Shown here: one piece after another, positions 48,930 to 61,767 of the stretch
Layout: each line of letters begins with the position of its first letter
Numbering within the stretch: the stretch's first letter is position 1
From: Datisca glomerata
Lineage: Eukaryota > Streptophyta > Magnoliopsida > Cucurbitales > Datiscaceae
Length of the DNA: 64,000 nucleotides
Direction: 5' to 3'
NCBI GenBank assembly: GCA_003255025.1
Contig: QANY01002227.1
Location: 483,501 to 547,500 of the forward strand
The notes under the pieces: model-generated
Told to the model about the DNA's origin: nothing
The model's input: only the letters and a program-made list of their open reading frames with translations
The model's database searches: none
Program-made: the position numbers and the translations under genes

Positions 48930-50745
48930 TCTCTGCAACAAGGATCAGTAATAGAGTATTTCAGGGGATGTTTGGAGGACTGTGACCTCATGAATTTTCC
49001 CTTTAGAGGGCCTGGCTATACTTGGACTAATAAAAGGGAAGGGGGCGAGCTTGTAATGGAGAGGATTGATTTAGGTTTTGTTACTCAAGAATGGCTAGAC
49101 TTATTCTCCCCACTGCACTTGTGCATCACTTAGGCTTCCTTTCATCTGATCACAGACCAATCCTCATACCTTTTCTCGGCAGTGCCTTTAATAATTCACA
49201 TGGTAGAAGTAGACTCCACTTTGAAAGCTACTGGACACAGGATGAGGAATGTAGAGATATTATCAAAGATTCTTGTACAAAGACCTACAATGGAGAATCC
49301 TCCTTCCCGGTCTAGAATGGCCTCATTAAATGTGTAGAAGCTCTAAGAGCCTGGAGTAAAGCTAAGTATTGTAGCTTCCCCAAGAAAATTATAACCTGTC
49401 AAAACAAACTTGGTGAAATTTATCAATGTCCTGTTATGAGGAGGGAACAAAACCAAATTAAATATCTTCATAAGGAACTCAATAGATTTCTACTAAAGGA
49501 GGAATCTTACTAGTCCCAAAGAGCTAAAATGAATTGACTCCAATACGGGGACGCTAATATAAAATTTTTCCACGCAAAGACTACAATGAGGAGAAGAAAA
49601 AACTAAATTCTGAAGCTAGTAGGGTCTGATGGTAATTGGGTTGAAGATCATGAAGCTCTCTGCTCCCTCTCGGTATCCTACTTTGAAAATCTATTTTCTT
49701 CTTCCTGTTCAAATTTTGAAGATGTGACGGTTGTTACAAAAAATATCAACCGAAAGGTTACCGATGAGATGAACAAGGAGCTTATCAAGCCTTATGCCTT
49801 GGAAGAAGTGGAGATAGCAATTAAATCCATGCAACCCCAAAGGAGCCTTCGCCCAGACGGCTTCTCAGCAGACTTCTTTCAGAAATACTAGGATCTCATT
49901 GGGAATGAGGTAACGAAATTTTGTTTAAATATGTTGAATCATGATATTTCTCTTACTAATATTAATGGTACTCTGATCACCCTTATTCCTAAAAATTATG
50001 ATCTTTCTTGTGTGGCTAACTTTAGACCAATAAGCCTATACAATGTCTTATATAAAATTGTCTCTAAAGTAGTTACCAATAGATTGAAAAACATTCTGCC
50101 TAATATTATTTGTGAAAATTAAAGTGCTTTAATTAAAAATCGCCTTATAACAGATAATGTGTTGACTAGATTTGAGGTTTTTCATTCCCTTTCTTTATGC
50201 AAAAAAGGTAAGTAAAGCTATGTTGCTTTAAAACTAGATATGAGTGAAGCATTTGATAAAATTGAATGGTGTTGTTTGTATAGTCTTATGGAAGCTCTTG
50301 GTTTTCATAATGATTTTATTAAAGGTGTCCTAGGATGTGTAACCTCGCCTACGATAGTTGTTCTTATCAATGGAAAACCCTCCGGCCCCATCTTCCCTCA
50401 TAGGGGTCTCCGACATGGAGATCCTTTATCCTTATACCTATATGTTCTATGTTCTGAAGGTATCTCATCATTACTTAGCAAGGGTGTTAAATCAGGTCTT
50501 TTAAAAAGCCCGAGTATTGGTAGAGGGGGCCATTAGTCTCTCACCTTTTATTTGTTGATGACTATCTAGTAAGAAGTGTGTAGAGTCCTCAAACAAGATT
50601 TATATGCTTACTCTAAAGCATGTGGCCAATGTATAAATTTTGCCAAATCCGTAGTGACTTTCTCTCCAAACACGAGCTCTGAAATGAAAGCCATGGTTAC
50701 CTCTATCCTGAACATCCCCGCTGCCATAAACATTGAGAAATATCA
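48930..50745 (+). pseudogene. LINE with endonuclease and RT remnants
   Basis: 48955-49200 encodes the end of the endonuclease domain (MNFPFRGPGYTWTNKR, then LSSDHRPIL with the catalytic SDH). From about 49790 the RT domain reads KSMQPQRSLRPDGF, VANFRPISLYNVLYKIVSKV, LDMSEAFDKIEW with the catalytic Asp, and LRHGDPLSLYLYVLC. The expected ADD box is degraded near 50560. Stops and frameshifts occur throughout. It is cut at about 50746 by a copy of LTR family X. Confidence 0.85.
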
Positions 50746-50746
50746 G

Positions 50747-52140
50747 TTGAAAACGCTGTGCTCGTGCGGCAGAAGCGTGGGACTTTCAAATATTTATAAA
50801 AATGAATCTTTTTCGATAAAAGAAAATAAACGCGAATCTTGTAAAAACTTTTACTGAAAACTCTTTCAATCAGATCAATTATATATTTATATATTAAATA
50901 AAAGACATACATGGATATAGAATATATACATCTTGTTGTCTAATCAAGCGTCCTCGTAAACCAACGATCTTCCGTTCCCATGAACAACGAACTTTGAGAT
51001 CCGCATCAAAATCTTTCAAATCAATCCTCAAATACACTAGGACGTATGTGGGCATATAAAATATAGCAAGAATATTTTTTTGTCTGTAGATGTACTCAAC
51101 ACATGAGATCTAGATATTTTTGGAGAATGAATAATTTTGTGAGATTAATCTCTGAGAGTACAATGATTATTCTCACAAATCTTTTTTTATTAAGTTTTAA
51201 TCTCAGAGAGTTTCATCCTAATACTAACTGTGTTGTTAGCACACTTAATCAGCACTTATGCCAATATAATATATATATTTTCTAAGCACCCATATTTTTA
51301 AGGATATACATAAAATAATAATTAATCATAAAATTGTCATTGGAATGGGATCCAATGCAACTGTGCATATCTGTAGTGCCACACGTCACTGCAGTATGCC
51401 GTGGGGTATCACAGTGCCTCACGACACTGTAATTCACTGCACTACTGTAGTGTCGTGTGTCACTAAAGTATTACACGCCTAACTGTAGTGTTACATAGCA
51501 CTACAATAGTACATGTCAATTTATGATTCTCAATCAGTGATTGACATGTGACAGTTCAACATGCCAGTGGAAATTTCTGTAAATTAATTAATTATTTGAA
51601 TTAGATAAATATCTAGATATCAGTTAATTCAAAATTAACTTATCCGATTATCTTTATCAACTAACTTATTTGTTTGTTCACAAATACAGATTTAGTTGAT
51701 TCAAATTTTGAATTATTATCTAATAATAATTTCACAAATTATATATATTGTCTCATTTATCCATAATTAGAAAATTAATCGATATAATTATTTATATATA
51801 ATTTCTGAAAATTAATATAAATAATTTGATTAATTAAACATATATAATTATCTCATAATTATGTACTTGCCCTAGAAATATAATTCATTTCGCAAGTTAG
51901 TCATTTTCCCATGTGCTGAAACATTCACACCCTATACTGTGTAATGCAGAGGTGACTTAGGGACCATGGACCTATAATTCTAAGTTCCAATAAACCAAAT
52001 TATTAATTAAAGTCTTTAATTATTTTTATTTATTAATTTCATTATTACTCCACTACAAATATGAAGTTACACTCTTTGAGAGTATAAAATGTATTTACAG
52101 GTTCTCGTGTAGTCCATTGATATAATAATATCATGTAGTT
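50747..52140. mobile_element. LTR family X, truncated copy
   Basis: Collinear with 28144-29390: starts GTTGAAAACGCTGTGC, then shares the CATCCTCG/GCGTCCTCG block, the GTAGTG/CACTAC palindrome cluster (51370-51510) and the TGACATGTG(G/A)CAG block. It is truncated at about 52140, where the chromovirus-like element begins. Confidence 0.75.
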
Positions 52141-52144
52141 CTGT

Positions 52145-55100
52145 CCTTCCCAAGGAAAAATTCCCAATCCAAATCTCTGAATCTCCCTTAACAACGGTTT
52201 CTGAATAACTTGCAAACAAGTAATAGAACCTGAATTCTTTCTACTCAAAGCATCCGCTACCACATTAGCCTTGCCCTAGTGATAATTGATTTCACAATCA
52301 TAATCTTTGACAAGTTCTAACCACCTTTATTGCCTCATATTCAACTCCTTCTGAGTGAAGAAATACTTGAGACTTTTATGATCAGTGAAGATTTCACATT
52401 TAACCCCATAAAGATAGTGCCTCCAAATCTTCAACGCAAACACAACAGTTGCGAGCTCAAGATCATGGGTAGGGTAATTCTTTTTGTAATATTTAGTTAT
52501 CTTGAGGCATAAGCAATCACCTTACCATGTTGCATAAGCACACAACCAAGACCCTTCTTCGAAGCATCACTGTAAACGACAAACCCTTCATTACCTACGG
52601 GAAGTGTTGAGACTAGGGCAGTTGTTAAACGCTTCTTCAACTCTTGAAAACTCCGTTCGCACTCCTTGGACCACTAGAATTTCACATTCTTCCTCGTTAG
52701 TTGAGTTAATGGTGAGAAAATTTTGAAAATCCTTCAATAAATCTTCGATAATAGCCCGTTAATCCTAGAAAGCTACGAACTTCACCAACATTAGCCGGAG
52801 CTGGCCAACTTTTAATTGCTTCTATCTTGTCGGGATCAACTGTTATACATTCTTTTGATATGATGTGCCCCAAAAATGGTACCCTATCCAACCAAAACTC
52901 ACATTTCTTAAACTTGGCAAATAACTCCTTCTCACGGAGGGTTTCCAGCACCGTCCGGAGGTGTTGCTCATGTTCCTCCTTAGAGCGAGAATAAATCAAT
53001 ATGTCATCAATAAATATAATGATGAAATGATCTAAGTATTCTTTAAGATCCATAAATGCTGCAGGGGCATTCGTCAAACCAAACGGCATTACATGAAATT
53101 CATAATGCCCATATCGAGTACGAAATGTAGTCTTGGGGATGTCATCTTCTCTGACTTTCAATTGGTGATACCCAGAACGAATATCAATCTTGGAAAAATA
53201 ACTTGCACCTTGAAGTTGATTGAACAAATCTTCAATTCTCGGCAGTGGGTATCTATTCTTGATAGTCACCTTGTTTAGCTCGTGATAGTCAAATACACAG
53301 CCTCATCGTTCCATCTTTCTTTTTTACAAACAAAACAGGAGCACCCCAAGGGGAAAAACTAGGTCGAATGAATTTCTTATCCAACAGTTCCTGCAACAGG
53401 CTTTGAGTTCCTTGAGTTCAACCGGGGCCATACGATAGAGAGTTTTAGATATTTGGGTTGTACCAGGCACAAGGTCAATGACAAAGTCAATTTCCCTATC
53501 TGGCGGTAGACTTGGTAGATCATCGGGAAACACATCAATAAACTCTCGTACCATAGGTACATTTCCTATAGAATAACCTTCTTTTGTTAATTCTATCAAT
53601 GATGCTAAGTACCCCATACATCCTTTATTCAACAATTACCAAGCCTTCATAGCAAAGATAAAAGGACTACGAGGTTTTGACTTAGCTCCTACAAAATGAA
53701 AACTAGACACTCCTGGAGGTTGAAATACACTTCTTTTTCATGGCAGTCAATAGTTGCGTAGTGCTTCGATAACCAATCCATCCCCAAAATAATGTCAAAG
53801 TCATGGACATCCAAGATTATAAGGTCAGCAGACAGTACATGCTCTTCTATCACTAATGGATAGTCCTTTATAACTCTACTCGCCTCTAGAACTTTCCCCG
53901 AATGTGTATATACATAAAATGGTGCCTCTAAAAGTACAAATGACAACCCTAATTTCTGAGCTAGCAAAGGTTTTATGAACGAATGAGTAGAGCCAGAATC
54001 AAACAAAATACAAGCAACCATTTCACATACAAAAATTGTACCTGAAACAACAGTCGGGGAGTTATCAGCGTCCTCTTTACTCATCGCAAACACTCGAGCC
54101 TGGGTCTTCTTCTGGTCATTGTTGTTGTAGGTGTTTCCATCACAATCTTTAGTAAGGTGACCACGTTTACTGCACCTGAAACACAAGCCTGTACCCATAC
54201 GACATTCACTAAGGTGTTCATTGCCGCACTTCTGACATGTGCTTCTTGGTTGCTTTCCTTGTTGGTTTTTATTATCGTTTCCACCGCAAAATTTCCTTTT
54301 CTGATTGTCCCCATTCCAGAAATTTCCTTTAGAATTGATTCCATTATGCTTCTGACCACTTATATGGAATTTGTTCTGGTCTGGGTCTAAGCGTTTTGCT
54401 CTTTTCACTAATAATGCTTAGTTGACCACTCCATTATAGGTAGCAAGCTTGAACGGAATACTGCTTGCTTGATACTGGATCTCAACCCTTCCTCAAAGCG
54501 TCTAGCTCGACTCTCTTCAGTTGCCACCAAATCTAGAGAAAACTTCGCTAATCGTGCAAAAGTTGCTTCATACTCAGCAACGGTTTTACTTCCTTGCTCT
54601 AGCTTAACAAATTCTCTTTCCTTTTCCTATCGGGCGCTTTTTGGCAAGTAATGATTGAAAAATGAATTCTTGAACATATCCCAAGTGAAGACCTCAACAT
54701 CATTTTCATTTTGGCGTTTAATCAGTAACCACCAATCATACGTATCTCCTTGTAACATGTAAGAAGCAAAGTTAACCTTATCTGCATCAGTGCACTTCAC
54801 AACAATGAATGCTTTCTCCATCACAGTAATCCACATTTCAACTCTAAGTGGGTCGGTAGTTCCTTTGAAAAGTGGTGGAGATAACTTCTTAAATTCAGAA
54901 AATTTATGTTGCCCATTTTGCAGAGGGGCCACATTTTGTTGTTGAGCTTGTCCTAACGCAGTTATTGCTTGCATAAATGTTTCAAAGTCAGCGGGTTACC
55001 ATGTTGATCGTTCCCCGTCTCATTACCGTTCACCCTAAAAGGTTGACCATCAATACGATTTTGAGCGTTCCAAGGAGGCATTCTGGTACAAACAGATCGG

Positions 55101-55303
55101 TCTTAACACGTCTATCATTTCATTGTAATTTCATATAACAAACAAAATCATACAATAAATATCATTCTAACAATTAAACATTAAATCTTACCAGGAGATT
55201 GCGAGAAGACCTCTTGTGGCGTGACTCAGTAGCTTTTCCTCCTTTTAAATTAGAAATTTTTTATGAAGTCTACAGAATCGTCTAAACCTTGGCTTTGATA
55301 CCA
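52145..55303 (-). pseudogene. Chromovirus-like Ty3/gypsy gag-protease-RT-RNase H, 3'-truncated
   Basis: Gag is 54974 to about 54410 (DTYDWWLLIKRQ, then FFNHYLP). The next ORF, 54408-53689, has the zinc knuckle CFRCSKRGHLTKDC and the protease motif ILFDSGSTHSFI. RT spans 53635-52706 in at least two frames: [53 protein letters not shown], and an intact FIDDILIYS catalytic box. The RNase H end VADALSRKNSGS is near 52250. Integrase and the 3' LTR are missing. The open frame 53269-52706 alone is nearly an intact RT palm. Confidence 0.9.
55291..55303 (-). other. Primer-binding site of the chromovirus-like element
   Basis: On the minus strand TGGTATCAAAGCC, matching tRNA-Met primer sites with one change, three bases inside the LTR edge at 55307. 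Confidence 0.8.
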
Positions 55304-55306
55304 AAC

Positions 55307-56284
55307 TGTAACACCCCAATACTAAAACTACCTTATTGATTATAATTTAGGAAGTGATATCCTCTTTAACGTTATTTAAACATTTAATATGAAAGATATA
55401 GCTTAATTCAAAACATAACTTTATCAAATCCTTTATTTAAATTTATAGGTATTGAATTCAAAGTACTTAAATAATAATAAAAAATTTGCAATAATGGAAA
55501 CTTATTCAAATAACAACCAATAATTTTAAGCTAAATCGTCAAAAAAACAAATAATAATTATGCATAAAGCAATTGTCTGAAATCTTTATTCAAACTATTC
55601 TACTGAGTCTAATTCACTTGCAAGGTATCGTCTCGCAATTACTCCTCACCTGAAAATATTTAGAAACCACGAAATGAGCTAAAGCCCAGTAAGTAAAATC
55701 TTACACATACTCAGCAAATACATGCGCATTCAATTCCATTTTAAAAACATTTGTGTTTGACATACACTTTATAATCATTTTATCACTTTATTTCCTTTGC
55801 TTTCATTAATTTCGTTTCATTACATTCTTTCTATGCAAACCTGTCACGTTCCTTTCTTTACTATTTTCATTGCATTCATTTCTTTCCTTTATTCGCGAGC
55901 TCACTTGTGTAATGTTTAGCCAATCAGAGGCAGTGAGCAATTATTACGGAACTCGTTCAACTACCGGGCCCTGGTAGTATCATTCATTCACATTATATCG
56001 TTGGACAAGCCAAACGATCATCCATTCACATTAAATATTAACCATTGTCGGTCCGCCGGTCCCCCGCGTCCCATTTCTCACTCACGTCTTTCATGGTATA
56101 AACACACACCAGGTGTTTAAAAGTTTAATTAAATTGATTATATTCATACTACAAACCCTCATGTATATGTATGAATATATTTACAATCATTAACATTACA
56201 ATACAATTACATCACATATAACATACATACAAATATAATTAAACATAATATCAAACGACATCACAATGATAAATCAATACAACA
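55307..56284 (-). repeat. 5' LTR of the chromovirus-like element
   Basis: On the minus strand it starts TGTTGTATTG at 56284 and ends GGGGTGTTACA at 55307. The end next to the primer site is certain; the outer end is inferred from TG...CA and from where copia coding sequence resumes at about 56300. No second LTR is in the window. Confidence 0.7.
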
Positions 56285-56289
56285 TGTGC

Positions 56290-57742
56290 ATTCGCGCTAA
56301 AGAATGTGCAATTGTGCTAAAGAATGTTTTTTTGTCAGACGAACTATAAAAGACATACCCCTTCGTTCTTTAGGGATCTCATACAAACATGCATAGTTCT
56401 GATCGACTGACCATCTTGCATGTCTTATATTTTAGAACATGTGTTGGGCAACCCCATATTCTAAAGTAGTTAACGGACGACTTTTGTCCATTTCATCTTT
56501 CATATGGTGTGTCAGGCTCCGTCTTTGATGGAGCTTGGTTCAGAATGTATGATGTTGTTTCCAAGGCATATCTCTAGAAAAAATCTGGGAGGGATGGGTA
56601 ACTCATCATGGATCTAACCATATCCATCAGAGCTCGATTAATTCACTCTCACACACCATTCTGTTCTGGAGTGTCATGTGCTATAAGCTGAGAAATAATA
56701 CATTCTTCTTTAAGAAAGTCTTCAACTCTCCTAGCAAGTATTCTCCATCACAACCGAATCATAGTGTTTTGATTTGTTTCTCAACCATAGCCTTATACTC
56801 ATTGAACTTTTCAAAAGTTTCAGACTTTTAGCGCATTAGATAAACATGACAAAAATATGAATAATTATCGGTGAAGGTTATAGAGTATTCATAATCTCAT
56901 TTTGTTTAGATATTCAATGTCCTACATACATCACTGTGTACGAGTTTGAGGCATCGATTGGCTTTTTCACCCTTTGCTGAAAAAGGTTTTCTTGATCATT
57001 TTACTTTCAATACAAGATTCACATGTGGGTAGTGATCCCACGCTTAAAATTTGCAAAGGATCATCTTTAGCAAGTCTTTTTGGCGCTAGAGGTGGAAGGC
57101 TAGCTTTTAGTAAAGTTTGCCTATCTAGTCTTCCTTTTGACCTTCAAAAATAGGGTCTCAGCAGCTTGCAGTTCCTACATCAGCTTAGGAAGTGAGTATC
57201 TCAACTTATTCCTCGAATAATTAAGTTTGAATTAGTTCTCTAAAAGTTTCAGGCATAGTATAAATGGTCATATCAACTTGTGTCTCACCATCTACCTCAG
57301 CATCCACGATCTCCATCTCATTTAGATAACTAATGACCAACATTATATGTTCTCTAATAGGAGTTCCAAGTTTTATCCTGCAGTTCATGAAGTTTCACAT
57401 AGCATCCTGTTTGGCTTGACGACCATTATCTCCGAACATTTCGGTGATGTTCAACATCACATCAATGAAAATTTCCATGTTCTGATGCTGTTGTCACAAC
57501 AAATTGCTAACAAAAGTCAAGATGTAACATCTGGCAATCTCATTCAAACGCAGCCAAGAAGCATAAGCGTCATTTTCCTCTTGAGTTGATTCAACAATAA
57601 GCTCAAAGGGACAATGGCTGATGAGCATGAACTTGTATTTTTCTACCGTCAATATGATATCAAGATTACGTTTCTTATCTACGTAATTTTCACGACTAAT
57701 TTTGTTCGCATTTAAGATAGTTGAGAGTATGGATAACGACAT
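56290..57742 (-). pseudogene. Ty1/copia gag and integrase remnants
   Basis: Gag starts at ATG 57742 (MSLSILSTILNANKISRENY) and continues with YASWLRLNEIARCYIL; it then runs below 57494 in a new frame (REHIMLVISYLNEMEI) to about 57230. 57060-56330 is integrase: a zinc-binding end (LPTCESCIESKM), the catalytic start VHSDVC, and ITFTDNYSYFCHVYLM with its Asp. Stops and frameshifts are frequent. The protease and knuckle region is short or deleted. It is cut at about 56290 by the gypsy LTR. Confidence 0.8.
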
Positions 57743-58600
57743 GATTACTGAAAAGAATAAATAAAGCGTTGTAAATAAATACTCAATCATTAAGGAAAGT
57801 ATGCTGCATGATGCAAATACTTGAATATTAAAAAATTTAATAAAAAATATTTCTTCTATTATGTTACAATCAACAATGATAGCTTATCTAATCTAAGGAC
57901 AACGTCCAAACTACCTCATATCCATCGAGACTCCTCTCGTTTAGTTAACGCTTCTTAAGATGTCACTATATCTAGCTTAACCAATCACCAATGGTTTGGT
58001 CACATTATCCCCATTGACTAACCCCTATGGGGGATTTCAATGTGCTTCGTTCTAAGTGTTTAACCAACGCATCGGTTTTAAAGGTTGCCATGAACTAACA
58101 GTCTATCTGGGGAACAGTCTTGCCTCACCAGTTCCTTTGCAAGCTTTAGTTTTTTAAGAAACTCGATAACTCAAAGCGACACGATTTCAAAGTTTTTTCC
58201 ACTAAAAAGAGGACCGCTAGGGTGGCTCTAAACCATTCCTCGTGTCGCGATCAAGTTTGCAATGAGGATATTGGGAACGTTTCAACGTAAACGACTCTCC
58301 CACTTAGTTTTGGAAAAAATGGATTTTTCGTTGTTTTTTTCAAAAAATATAACTCTTCATTAATTTGGAAAAAAAAAAAGAAGTTTCAAAAATTATAAAC
58401 TTTTATAAAATTTAAATCCCAATTGAAAATTTATAACTTTTATAAAATTCACATTGTTTTTAAATTATAGCTCATTATAAATTTAAACTACAATGATACA
58501 TGTACATACTACATGACATTTTGATATTTGCATATCCCTATTTTTATATGGCATGTTATATGATAATGCAAGATTAATAATAAATCATCCATTCATTCAT
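57743..58600 (-). other. Leader-like region upstream of copia gag
   Basis: No gene seen. It contains AACTAAGTGGGAGAGTCG on the minus strand (about 58315-58298), which looks like a copia purine tract. That is unexpected upstream of gag, and a primer site was not found. The two facts suggest a rearranged junction or a second element end. Confidence 0.35.
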
Positions 58601-59929
58601 TTGAAAATAAAAAAATAATTAATTTGAACATTAATTAAATACTCTTCATTAATTAAGTTACAACACCAATCACATATGTGTTCGAGAAATACACCTTGGC
58701 CCAAAACACATTTTCGTCCAATTGATGTTGTTTCTTCTGTTCCTATCCTCATGAGTTACTCCTGAGACTGAATGGACGCACCTGAATAAATCTATAGGAC
58801 TTAAATACCCAACGAAATTATCTTTATAAGTTCCCGACCTATTTAATTCTGACATCGTATGACTCCACTATAGGTTCGATGTTTAATCAACTCTCGATTC
58901 ATGCACACTACATTCTCTATTGGTGTAAATAAACTCTTTTATTTCACGGTCCACATAATATTTTAGCATATTACCCTTCATGAAAATCAGTAACAAGAGC
59001 GGGATATAATATTATCATTTTACCCCTCTTGTTATTATTTCCTTAAATCTTTTATTGACTGTGAATAAGAAAGACATAATAGTGAGTTATCTCGTACAAT
59101 TCACCATGTCTTATTCAATGATTCATTTCATCGAGTATATGACCAGGTTAATTTATTCACACACTCATCAATAAAGTATAGGTCATATTATTGCATTTTA
59201 CAATCTAACTACAGATTTTTATATATGTGAATCACTCAACTCTAACATATTTGATTCACGATCCCAATAGCTGAGATTGTCCGACAATTTGAACTCACTC
59301 ATTTGGCGTATAAAAAATCATTAATTAACTAGGTCAAATTTCGTATTCACCTCAGGAGTAAGGTAATTATGAAAATATTCTTAAGGTTGAACAATTAGAT
59401 TTAGAACTAGATAAACGGCTTTGCTCCAAAATAATTTGTTACTGGTCTATTCAACATGTTCCATAACATATCTAGGTTAACCTTTAGAGTCTCCACTCCC
59501 ATGCCCCGAGACCAGCATCCTTTGGTTCAACCTAACAGTCATAATCAGACTCGATTGTCCAGTCGATCCTAAGACTGTGAATAAAGTTTTGAACTATTTC
59601 ATAAAAGTTTATTCGGAAGTCCCCACTATCTTTACTCTTCTTACATTGACAATAGTTTCAGGACTTGAGTAAATTATAAACACACTTTAGAAAAACTTTC
59701 ATTCATTCATTAAATTCAGTAATACAAAATGTCTGAGAAATAACTAAATACTAAAAAATAGTTATTACATCTTACTTTATGGACAATAGTTTCAGGACTT
59801 GAGTAAATTATAAACACACTTTAGAAAAACTTTCATTCATTCATTAAATTCAGTAATACAAAATGTCTGAGAAATAACTAAATACTAAAAAATAGTTATT
59901 ACATCTTACTTTATGGACAATTTTAACAC
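58600..59929. mobile_element. LTR-like repeat family Y
   Basis: 58640-59060 matches 63600-64000 closely over at least 400 bases (CATTACCC/ATATTACCC, TCATTTTACCCCTCTTGTTA and other blocks). The composition and position beside copia gag suggest a copia LTR. An exact tandem duplication is at 59648-59915. Confidence 0.55.
59648..59915. repeat. Exact 134-bp tandem duplication
   Basis: Units 59648-59781 and 59782-59915 appear identical base for base, starting GACAATAGTTTCAGGACTTG. This is either a very recent duplication or an assembly artefact. Confidence 0.9.
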
Positions 59930-60621
59930 AATTACCATTTTACTCTTCTAATTAGCTCTTGATCCTTAAGTACCATTATTTTACTAGTGAGTGGCTAACT
60001 TATAATCGTATTATAAATTTGAGTTTAATAACCATTCAGTTTCAGAATTAATACTTAAGGGAACCAATATATGATCTATTAGGAAAGCTTGGATTCTAAA
60101 TCTTGTAAGATCATGCTACCAGTCATCCATATCACTGAATTTACAAAATAAAAGCTACTATCCTATTTTACAAACAAACTTTAACGAGTGAATCAAAAGA
60201 TCCAGTAGACATGTATAGGAGCGCAAGACTACTCAGGATTCAGACTGATCTACATATGATCATTAGATTGATGTGTATTAAATCTTTATGATAAACGGCA
60301 AGTTAATAAAGATATTAATTCACATCGGTCCTTTCATATATGATCATATTATATAAAGTATCTTCATTAAGATGTCTATCCACATTAATAATCCGGATCT
60401 AGATCACATGTTTCATAACGTTTAGTGAACCGTACTAGCAACCATTCATTAAAGTTTTCATACTTTAATAAGTTGCTGACAATTTTATTCATTATCTATG
60501 ATCTTAATCCTCTCGTCATAATCTTCATTAATGAATATAAAATTTTCATATATTTATATAAATTATTCAACAATAATTTAAAAGAATAATTATAAGCAAA
60601 ATGTAATTTCATTAAATTTCA
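59930..60621. mobile_element. LTR family X, end portion
   Basis: Collinear with 29440-30140, ending AAATTTCAACA at about 60621, the inverted match to the family start TGTTGAAAT. The earlier part of the family is absent here and replaced by family Y, so the copy is chimeric or truncated. Confidence 0.7.
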
Positions 60622-60639
60622 ACAATGATTTTTTAAAAT

Positions 60640-61600
60640 TGATTAGGGTATACTTAATGAATCAGAAACAAAGTTATCAAGATTCTTGATTTTTTGCGAA
60701 CATTAAGTACCATCACTCACATTTTAAATTAGATTTGAATTAAGTAATTAATTGTTAAAACAATTGAACACTTATTCGTAAACGTATACGAACATATTAT
60801 TGATTATGTTGTTGTTGATTTATTGGGATTAAGTAAATATTTCTGAAACAATTGAACACTTATTCATAAACTCGTTAAAAGTTGTCATTGATAATGTTGT
60901 TGTATTTTTGTGATAAGTATCGAGGGAGACATGTTTTCACCATATATAATTACATGTCGTGATGTTATGATGGCCGGTGAATCCCATTTATCGATTTTTA
61001 TGTACTTACTTGTTTTGTCACTTAACCATATTTTCATGTACTTAGACATTTTCATGTACGTAGCAATTTCCATTCACTCAATAATTTTTTAACCATTTGT
61101 CACTTTTATGTACATTTTTTGTCACGTAGTCATATACTTAATCATTTTTAAATACTTAAGCATTATACACTTAACCAATTTAATCATTTTCATATACTTT
61201 ACCATTTTTCACACACTTTATGTTTTAATTTATAAGCATATAAATATATTTTTTTAAATCTAAGCCAAACGCCATTCATGAATGCCGAGTCGCCATTATA
61301 GACACTAAAATCATCGCAATTGTTTCATTCACTTAGTAATTTATTAACCCTTCGTCACTTTTATGTACATTTTTTGTCACTTAGTCATACACTTAATCAT
61401 TTTTTAACACTTAACCAATTTAATCATTTTCATACACTTAACTATTTTTCACACATTTTATGTTTAAATGTGTTAGTGGCATTTGGGGTCCAAAATACAC
61501 CCCAAACGCCATCCATGAATGGCGAACCACCATTATAGACACTAAAATTGTCGCTATTGACAAGAAAACCACTGGTATAGATTAGACAAACCACCAGTAT
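60640..61600. repeat. Two-unit tandem repeat of about 250 bp with a palindromic box
   Basis: Blocks GTCACTTTTATGTACATTTT (61099 and 61354) and CCATTATAGACACTAAAAT recur about 240-255 bases apart. Each unit contains CGCCATyCATGAATGsCG, in the second unit a near-perfect 18-bp palindrome (61507-61524). The remainder is built from ACTTAATCATTTT-like short units. There is no coding potential. Confidence 0.7.
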
Positions 61601-61767
61601 AGTGTATCACAAAAAAATGGAGTTTGGGAGCCTAAACGCCATCAAAACATGGTGTTTCTGTTGGATCATGTTTTAAAAATTTCAGGAAAAATTATTGAAC
61701 CACGAATAGTTTGTGAACGGAATATAAAATTTTTTTACGTCAACCAATTTAATCATATTAAATACTA

